In this document: positions 57,922 to 64,000 of the stretch, piece after piece
Position numbering within the stretch: position 1 is the stretch's first letter
How the letters are laid out: every line of letters begins with the position of its first letter
Assembly (NCBI RefSeq): GCF_001591505.1
Contig: NZ_BCVA01000006.1
Span: 124,001-188,000 of the forward strand
DNA: 64,000 nucleotides
Direction of reading: 5' to 3'
DNA from: Neobacillus niacini NBRC 15566
GTDB lineage: Bacteria > Bacillota > Bacilli > Bacillales > Cytobacillaceae
Program-made: the position numbers and the translations under genes
Notes under the pieces: generated by a model
Told to the model about the DNA's origin: nothing
The model's database searches: none
The model's input: the letters and a program-made list of their open reading frames with translations, nothing else

Positions 57922-60900
57922 TTACATTTGAATGTGCTGCTCAGTTGATTCAGCCATTCGTTGTTTCTTTGATTTTTTAAAATACAATAGTTCATATACA
58001 CATGGGATGACGATTAAGGTTAAGAGGGTAGCAAGAGCCAGCCCGCCAATAACGACAACCGCCAAGCTTTGAGAAACCAAGCTTCCGCTCTGCGATGCTT
58101 TAAACAAGAGTGGAATCATTGCACATATGGTAGCGATCGCAGTCATTAAAATCGGCCTCATTCTCGTAGCTGTCGCTTCAACAATCGCTTCACGTATCGT
58201 CATTTTTTCTTCATTTTGTCTGACACGGTCAATCAGAACAATTGCATTTGTAACAACAATACCAATCAGCATGAGCGCTCCAAGCAGCGCAGTGATATCA
58301 ACCGATATCCTGCTGACTAAGATGCCTAAAATTGCACCGATGGCAGCAAGCGGCAGGGAGGTTAAAATTGCGATTGGCGCTTTAATCGACTTAAATGTGA
58401 TAACCATAATCAAGAATACAATTCCAATCGAAACAAGCATCGTTAAGAATAAGTCAGTGAAATCCTCCATTTGCTGTGCACTTGCGCCTCCAACGAGAAC
58501 CTCCACATTATCTGGAATGTCCATTCCTTTAATTTCTTTTTGATCTCCGAATAATTCCAAATTGATCTTCGTCGAAATTTCTGAGAGTTTAGCAGGATCG
58601 ACGGTTGCTGTAACGCGAAGGTAGGTCTCTCCATCTTTATGAAATTGGCTGGTTGAGCTCTCCGTTTGTTTTAATGTGGCAATCTCAGAGACCGGTACCA
58701 TTCCGCTTTCGGTCATAATCGGGATGTTTTTCAAGTCGTTTTGTGTTTTTGTGTTAAGTAAAGATTCCAGAACGACAAGTGTTTGTTTTTCATCTACTGT
58801 AATGGTTCCAATCGGTGTTTGATTTAACATGACCCCAAGCTGCTGGGCGATTTGCTGAGTATTACCTTTTGCAGGATCTACAACGAGAGAGTAGACAGTT
58901 TTCTTTTCATCTTGATTCGTGATAACTTCCTCAACACCGTCAATATCAGCTACGGTTTCTTTAATACTGTTTGCTGTTTTTTCGAGTTGCTCGATATTCT
59001 CACCAACCACGTCGATGGTAATATTGGTTGCTGAGCCGCCCATCATAAACGAAGCCGTGGCCACTTCTAAAACAGCATCCTTATAGTCATCCTTTTTCTT
59101 TTCAATTTCTTTTAAAACCTTGTCTGTGTCATCTTTATCTTTTAATAGGATGCTGATGACTGCTTCGGTTGGAGAACCAATTTGGCCAAATTGAGCAGTG
59201 TCTGCTGAAGAACCGACTTGGTTAAACATATATTCAACCTCATCCATCTCAGCTATTGAATTTTCAAGCTCGATTGCCTTTTCTTTGACTGTTTCAAAAG
59301 GTGTATCATTCGGATATTTCAAGGTGGCTGAAATAAAGTCCGCAGAAGAATTGTCAACAGCACCTTTTGGTACAGCGAAGTAAGCTCCTATCGATCCGGC
59401 AAATAATAGCAGGGAAATCGTAAATACGATCCATTTATGATTCAAAGACCATTTGACTACTTTTGGAAAGCGTACGGCCGGTTTATGTTCTGGAAGTTTG
59501 GTGCTTTTCAACAAACCAGCACTCATTAACGGAACCAATGTTAAGGCAACCAAAAGCGAGGCCAATAGGGAATAGGTAACCGTTAACGCAAATGGTAAAA
59601 GAAATTCCTGCAGTCCACCGTTTAATAAACTCATTGGCAGGAAGACCGCAACCGTTGTTAAGGTGGAGGCCGTAATGGCTACTCCAACTTGTTTCGTTGC
59701 ATCAATCACCATTTGAACCGAAAACTTTTCTGTTTGCATTTTACGATAGATATTTTCAATGACTACAATACTGTCGTCCACAAGACGCCCAACGGCCACT
59801 GCAACCCCGCCGAGTGTTAAAATATTTAATGTCACCCCGGACCGTGACAATAAGAACAAGGTAAAACAAAGGGATAGCGGGATGGAAACGATCGTAATAA
59901 ACGTTGTTCGGATATTACGTAAAAAGATCATAATTACAATTGTTGCAAACAATGCTCCAAGAAGGACTTCTTTCATCATCGTTTGAACAGACGTTTCAAC
60001 CATATCCGCTGAAGCCACATAGATTGTAGATTCTTGTGTATCGTATTTTTTATTTATTTCCTTTGTTACTTTTTCGATTTCTTTGCTAATGGTTACCGCG
60101 TTTGAATGACTGTCCTTCGTGATACTTATGCTTAGTGCTTCTTTTCCGTCGAATCGGTTAAGAAAATTGGATTGTTTTGTTTCCTTAATAGACGCGACGT
60201 CCTCGAGCGTTACATTAGGACCTACTGTCAGTTTTTTTAGTTTTTCGAGACTTGATAAGTCACCAATCACTTTAATATTGCTGGTTTTTCCGTCAATATT
60301 CTTTTCGCCGACTGCTACAGCGGTGTTTTGCCCTTGAAGAATTCCCATCACCGATTGCAGAGATACCTGTTTCTCGGCTAATTTTTGATTATCAATTTTT
60401 ATTGAAATAACAGGATCCACTAAACCATAGGTCTGAACTTGAGCAACACCGTCAATCTCTTTGTATAACGGTTCAATTTTTTCTTTTACCAATTCAAGGT
60501 TTTCGGTTGTGAGACCATCTTTAAAGGTTACAGCTATGTTGGAGATGGGAATCATCGAGGTATTGAGCTGTGAAATGATTGGCTTAGATATGTAAGCTGG
60601 AAGTGCCACATTTGATAATGCCTCTTGAACATCTAATTTTGCCTGTTTCATGTCGGATCCCGCTTCAAAAAATAAATCTACTTTTGAAAAGCCGTCTCCC
60701 GTTGTAGAATAGATTGAATTTTTTCCTTTAATTCCGGTTACCGCACGTTCAATCGGTGAAGTAACATCACTTTCCATTGTTTTTGAATCGGTTCCTTGCC
60801 CCATCGTTATAATGGTTACTTGCGGATTGTCTGCAGAAGGCAAGAACTCCATCGGTAATCGAAAATAACTAACGACCCCAATAATTAATACTAATATCGT

Positions 60901-60954
60901 TATTAAGGATACAGCGGCTTTATTTCGAAAAGCCCATTTCGTGAAAATTGACAT
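57922..60954 (-). CDS. swrC: RND efflux transporter (SwrC/AcrB-like)
   Basis: A 1010-residue proton-driven exporter with the HAE1/AcrB plan: one TM, a large extracytoplasmic loop, a group of five, a second loop and the last helices. Landmarks are YFRLPMEFLPSADNPQVTI, GGVAVAVGRLVDDSIVVIENIYR (with the Asp pair for proton relay) and the repeat-half GALMLIGIVVTNAIVLIDRVRQ. B. subtilis SwrC (YerP) exports surfactin and is needed for swarming. No membrane-fusion or outer-membrane partner is nearby, as expected in a Gram-positive. GGGGAGA sits upstream. Monocistronic. Confidence 0.9.
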   Translation of the reverse strand: MSIFTKWAFRNKAAVSLITILVLIIGVVSYFRLPMEFLPSADNPQVTIITMGQGTDSKTMESDVTSPIERAVTGIKGKNSIYSTTGDGFSKVDLFFEAGSDMKQAKLDVQEALSNVALPAYISKPIISQLNTSMIPISNIAVTFKDGLTTENLELVKEKIEPLYKEIDGVAQVQTYGLVDPVISIKIDNQKLAEKQVSLQSVMGILQGQNTAVAVGEKNIDGKTSNIKVIGDLSSLEKLKKLTVGPNVTLEDVASIKETKQSNFLNRFDGKEALSISITKDSHSNAVTISKEIEKVTKEINKKYDTQESTIYVASADMVETSVQTMMKEVLLGALFATIVIMIFLRNIRTTFITIVSIPLSLCFTLFLLSRSGVTLNILTLGGVAVAVGRLVDDSIVVIENIYRKMQTEKFSVQMVIDATKQVGVAITASTLTTVAVFLPMSLLNGGLQEFLLPFALTVTYSLLASLLVALTLVPLMSAGLLKSTKLPEHKPAVRFPKVVKWSLNHKWIVFTISLLLFAGSIGAYFAVPKGAVDNSSADFISATLKYPNDTPFETVKEKAIELENSIAEMDEVEYMFNQVGSSADTAQFGQIGSPTEAVISILLKDKDDTDKVLKEIEKKKDDYKDAVLEVATASFMMGGSATNITIDVVGENIEQLEKTANSIKETVADIDGVEEVITNQDEKKTVYSLVVDPAKGNTQQIAQQLGVMLNQTPIGTITVDEKQTLVVLESLLNTKTQNDLKNIPIMTESGMVPVSEIATLKQTESSTSQFHKDGETYLRVTATVDPAKLSEISTKINLELFGDQKEIKGMDIPDNVEVLVGGASAQQMEDFTDLFLTMLVSIGIVFLIMVITFKSIKAPIAILTSLPLAAIGAILGILVSRISVDITALLGALMLIGIVVTNAIVLIDRVRQNEEKMTIREAIVEATATRMRPILMTAIATICAMIPLLFKASQSGSLVSQSLAVVVIGGLALATLLTLIVIPCVYELLYFKKSKKQRMAESTEQHIQM

Positions 60955-61474
60955 AGGTATATCTCCCCTTTGCTATAGATAGAAAGTCCAAGGTGAATCT
61001 TAACATAATTCTGTAAATACTAACCATTATTTACCATTAAATTTCAAAAGTTTTACAATGTCTTAATAGTTGAATAAACAAACACCGCCTTTATTCCTGG
61101 TTCTATTTGGGTATTTTCTTGATCCTGCTCCATAAATATCCCATATTTTTCATGTTTTGAGGAGACTGAATTTTTTCTAAGACTTAAGACTTACGAAATC
61201 TTCAATGCATTAGACTATTGCAACTCCTACAGTGAAACAGAAAGAGATTGTATTTCTTTGGTTTATTTTAATGAAGGAATGTTTAATTGTTTATGTCCCT
61301 ATACATAAAATTTTCATATTATTACGAATACTTAATTTACTTTTTAATTTGTATGTTATAACATGATACTAGTATTTTTTATTGTTTTAGTTGGTTTGTT
61401 TGGAAACTTACTAACGAAGAGCAAATTAAAACAAACTTTAAGAATTAAGTAATTTGGAGTAAGGGGGATTTGAA
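60955..61474. other. Intergenic region without a confident gene
   Basis: AT-rich spacer between divergent genes. The only open frame of note is 61363-61452 on the plus strand: 29 codons, hydrophobic (MILVFFIVLVGLFGNLL), without any ribosome binding site and ending 22 bases before the next start. It could be a tiny membrane peptide or chance. No riboswitch or repeat is seen. Confidence 0.4.
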
Positions 61475-62839
61475 TTGAAATTAAACGATGAAGTGTTAAG
61501 AACAGAAGGGGACGTAAACTTTTCTGAAAATCGGCAACTGTGGCAGAAGAACCACCTTAGTGAGGATTCCTTTCAGTATTTAGAAAAAGACAATGAGTAT
61601 TTTATTCATCAATCGCTGTCTACTCCCTGCCTGAATGTAATTGAGAAAAGTTATGGCATTTATATTGAAGATATCGATGGCAGAAAGTATATGGACTTTC
61701 ATGGAAATAGTGTTCACCAAATTGGATATGGAAATGAGTATGTAATCAAAGCTGTTAAAGAGCAACTAGATATACTTCCATTTTCACCACGTCGCTATAC
61801 AAATAAAATCTCCATTGAGCTAGCCGAAAAACTTGTTCATCTCGCTCCAGGCAGGTTAAGTAAAGTCTTATTTGCCCCAGGTGGAACATCAGCTGTAAGC
61901 ATGGCATTGAAACTTGTACGGAAAGCGACTGGTAAGTATAAAACTATCTCTATGTGGGATTCGTTTCACGGAGCGACATTGGATGCCATTTCGGTCGGTG
62001 GAGAAGCAATATTCCGCAACGGAATGGGACCTCTAATGCCAGGTAATCTTCAAATTATGCCATACAATTCATATAGATGTTTCTTTGGGGATTCTGGTGC
62101 TAGTTGTTCTAAAGGTTTGGATTATCTAGAGTATGTTTTGCAGCGGGAAGGGGACGTTGGAGCAATAATTGTAGAACCAATACGGTGTACGGATGTACAA
62201 GTGCCTCCAAAAGAATATCATCAACGGTTACGGAGAATTTGTGATCATTTCAATGTTTTATTGATTTTTGATGAGATCCCAACCGCCCTTGGACGAACTG
62301 GAAAAATGTTTGTATTTGAACATTATGACATAGCACCTGATATTGTTTTATTAGGTAAAGGTTTGGGAGGAGGAGTGTTTCCAATGGCTGCAATGATTGC
62401 ACGTGATGACTTAGATGTAGCTCAAGACATTGCTTTAGGACACTACACACATGAAAAAAGCTCAATCGGTTGTGCTGCAGCTCTAGCCACACTTCAATAT
62501 ATTGAAGATTATGGCTTACTTGAGAAGGCTAATAAATTGGGTGAATACATGAAATTGCGACTAATGAATATACAAAAGCGCTTCGACATCATTGGGGATG
62601 TTAGAGGAATTGGGCTTTTATATGGGGTTGAATTGGTGCTTGACCGACACTCAAAAGAAAAAGCGATTTTAGAGGCCGAAAAGGTTATGTATAAATGTAT
62701 GGAAAAAGGCTTAAGTTTTAAGGTTTCACAGGGAAATGTTTTAACCCTCGCGCCACCACTAATTATTACAGATCAAGAGTTAGAAAATGCTATGGATATC
62801 GTTGAGCAGTCAATTCAAGAAATTGCTGCCGAGCGATAA
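61475..62839 (+). CDS. Class III PLP enzyme, PbfA-like (1-hydroxy-2-aminoethylphosphonate ammonia-lyase)
   Basis: A 454-residue fold-type-I, class III PLP enzyme. The Schiff-base lysine is Lys295 in VLLGKGLGGG, the pyridine-N Asp is Asp266 in IFDEIPTALGRTG, and APGGTSAVSMALKL and FHGATLDAISVGG line the phosphate site. The opening, EGDVNFSENRQ and YFIHQSLSTPCLN, is characteristic of the subgroup that I associate with PbfA, a lyase acting on hydroxylated 2-aminoethylphosphonate, rather than with ornithine or GABA aminotransferases. The aminophosphonate-type binding protein starting 276 bases later supports this. TTG start with AAGGGGGA six bases upstream. Confidence 0.7.
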   Translation: MKLNDEVLRTEGDVNFSENRQLWQKNHLSEDSFQYLEKDNEYFIHQSLSTPCLNVIEKSYGIYIEDIDGRKYMDFHGNSVHQIGYGNEYVIKAVKEQLDILPFSPRRYTNKISIELAEKLVHLAPGRLSKVLFAPGGTSAVSMALKLVRKATGKYKTISMWDSFHGATLDAISVGGEAIFRNGMGPLMPGNLQIMPYNSYRCFFGDSGASCSKGLDYLEYVLQREGDVGAIIVEPIRCTDVQVPPKEYHQRLRRICDHFNVLLIFDEIPTALGRTGKMFVFEHYDIAPDIVLLGKGLGGGVFPMAAMIARDDLDVAQDIALGHYTHEKSSIGCAAALATLQYIEDYGLLEKANKLGEYMKLRLMNIQKRFDIIGDVRGIGLLYGVELVLDRHSKEKAILEAEKVMYKCMEKGLSFKVSQGNVLTLAPPLIITDQELENAMDIVEQSIQEIAAER

Positions 62840-63115
62840 TATCAAAATACTAACAATTTAAACAAAAAGAAAAAAGGTAAAACAAATAAAAAAATCTTGC
62901 ATTCATTTGATTTACGTTATATATTTAGTTTAAATATTAGGAATCTTTAGAATATTTAAAAGAGGAGTGAAGCATATTTCAACGTAAAATGAAAAAAGGT
63001 TTTTTTAAAACTTAAAAAAAGAATAATGAAAGCGTTATCAAAGTCGAAGGGTAATGTAGTGTTGCTAATAGGAAGAAAGGTAGATTAAAAGATTAAATAA
63101 AAGGGGGATGTTTAA

Positions 63116-64000
63116 ATGAAAAAAGTATCTACATTATTGATCATGACACTTATTTCCATCATATTAGCTGCGGGTTGCAGCAGTAAAAGTTCTTCTGTGG
63201 ATAAAAAACAGGAAATAACCGTTTACACAGCAATTGAGGATGCTCAAATTCCCGTGTATTTAGAGGCATTTGAGAAAGTGCATCCTGGAATTGAGGTTAA
63301 ATTAGTTAGAGATTCTACAGGGATTATTGCTGCGAAATTATTAGCTGAAAAAGATAACCCTATAGCAGATGTAGTTTGGGGTACAGGAATTACCAATCTA
63401 ATGCCATTGGATGAATTAGGGTTGTTTGAACCTTATAATCCGAAAGGGATTGACAAAATTCTACCTGAGTTAAAAGACAAAGCTGATCCAGTTCACTGGG
63501 TTGGTATCGACGCTTACATGGCTACTTTTGCCGTAAATACAGTCGAATTAGAGAACAAAGGCTTACCTATTCCTAAATCTTATGAAGATCTATTAGACCC
63601 AAAATATAAAGGGTTAATTTCAATGCCAAATCCAGCTTCGAGTGGAACAGGTTTTTTGACAGTATCAGCATTAATACAGCTAATGGGTGAGGATGGAGCC
63701 TACGAGTATTTGGATAAGCTTCACGACAATATCGGTATTTATACACATTCAGGATCAAAACCGGCAAAGTTAGCTGGACAGGGAGAATTCCCAATCGGTA
63801 TTTCTTTTGACTACCCAAGCTTCAAGGAAAAAGAATCAGGGGCACCTATAGAAGTAGTATTTCCTAAAGAAGGTTCAGGATGGGAAATGGAAGCAAATAC
63901 GTTGGTAAAAAAACCCGAAATCAAAGAAGCGGCAAAAACGTTCCTAGATTGGGCGGTAAGTAAGGAAGCTCTTGAATTAGTAAATAAGAACTTTGCAGTT
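63116..64000 (+). CDS. Aminophosphonate ABC transporter binding lipoprotein (partial)
   Basis: The first 295 residues of a lipoprotein cut off by the window end. The signal sequence ends in LAAGC with Cys21 lipidated; the mature part ([72 protein letters not shown]) belongs to the family of iron/thiamine/2-aminoethylphosphonate binding proteins. With the PbfA-like gene upstream, uptake of 2-aminoethylphosphonate or its hydroxy form is the best guess; iron cannot be excluded. GGGGGA lies eight bases before the ATG. Permease and ATPase genes would be expected to the right. Confidence 0.8.
   Translation, partial: MKKVSTLLIMTLISIILAAGCSSKSSSVDKKQEITVYTAIEDAQIPVYLEAFEKVHPGIEVKLVRDSTGIIAAKLLAEKDNPIADVVWGTGITNLMPLDELGLFEPYNPKGIDKILPELKDKADPVHWVGIDAYMATFAVNTVELENKGLPIPKSYEDLLDPKYKGLISMPNPASSGTGFLTVSALIQLMGEDGAYEYLDKLHDNIGIYTHSGSKPAKLAGQGEFPIGISFDYPSFKEKESGAPIEVVFPKEGSGWEMEANTLVKKPEIKEAAKTFLDWAVSKEALELVNKNFAV

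Noticed and set aside
61363..61452. 29-codon hydrophobic micro-ORF before the PbfA-like gene
   Set aside because: No ribosome binding site and AT-rich surroundings; kept only as a note in the intergenic entry.

Overview
The window is AT-rich chromosomal DNA of a Firmicute, most likely a spore-forming member of the Bacillaceae close to Bacillus/Neobacillus/Peribacillus. The evidence is strong AGGAGG-type ribosome binding sites with frequent TTG and GTG starts, dense intrinsic terminators, a B-type RNase P RNA, a large Bacillus-type SRP RNA with an Alu domain, SAM-I and preQ1-I riboswitches, and typical Bacillus families (HelD, Spx, CarD/YdeB, DUF3231, DUF2935, DUF4317, EcsC, YwaF, SwrC). No rRNA, tRNA, prophage, CRISPR array or intact transposase gene was seen. 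The names above genus level rest on family recognition only.

Layout. 0.2-12.9 kb: many short, mostly monocistronic housekeeping or stress genes (permuted papain-like hydrolase, glutathione peroxidase, SPOR-amidase, methyltransferase, esterase, acetyltransferases, a MocR regulator, metallo-hydrolases), a small MITE with target duplication at 2.45-2.72 kb, and a diguanylate cyclase broken by a stop inside its GGDEF motif. 13-17.8 kb: a metallo-hydrolase, then a MarR / CarD-like / MFS exporter cluster sharing three copies of one palindromic operator. 18-30.2 kb: DUF4317, an AraC regulator, two DUF3231 paralogues, a GH3 glycosidase, DUF2935, a GreA-like factor with an overlapping upstream micro-ORF, VOC, ABM and Gfo/Idh proteins and a TauE exporter. 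30.5-36 kb: small unknown proteins, a small lipoprotein gene, EcsC and HelD. 36.07-36.79 kb: SRP RNA and RNase P RNA in tandem on the minus strand. 37.5-40.05 kb: an NAD salvage operon, nrtR-pnuC-nadR, behind a palindromic operator. 40.1-46.5 kb: a SAM-I riboswitch controlling a BMP-type nucleoside ABC transporter (binding protein, ATPase, two permeases) followed by a molybdopterin oxidoreductase and a nucleoside phosphorylase. 46.6-55.6 kb: EamA exporter, hydrolases, a preQ1-riboswitch-controlled queuosine precursor transporter, YwaF, a 21-bp tandem repeat, a carboxylesterase, a HAD phosphatase and a GntR/DUF1648 pair. 55.7-57.3 kb: a Spx paralogue, an Rrf2 regulator and an IDEAL-domain protein, linked by four copies of a 23-bp palindrome. 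57.9-64 kb: a SwrC-type RND exporter and the start of an aminophosphonate utilisation locus (PbfA-like lyase and its binding lipoprotein, cut by the window end).

The systems most worth follow-up are the SAM-riboswitch nucleoside import and phosphorolysis operon, whose control logic suggests salvage of a sulfur-containing nucleoside, and the Spx/Rrf2/IDEAL regulon with its shared operator. Two further recurring elements run through the intergenic DNA: a modular CGGA..TCCG hairpin repeat of about 190 bp (three copies) and a hairpin family built on GTGCCAGGCAC / GTGACAGGCAC (four loci), the latter mostly acting as terminators.
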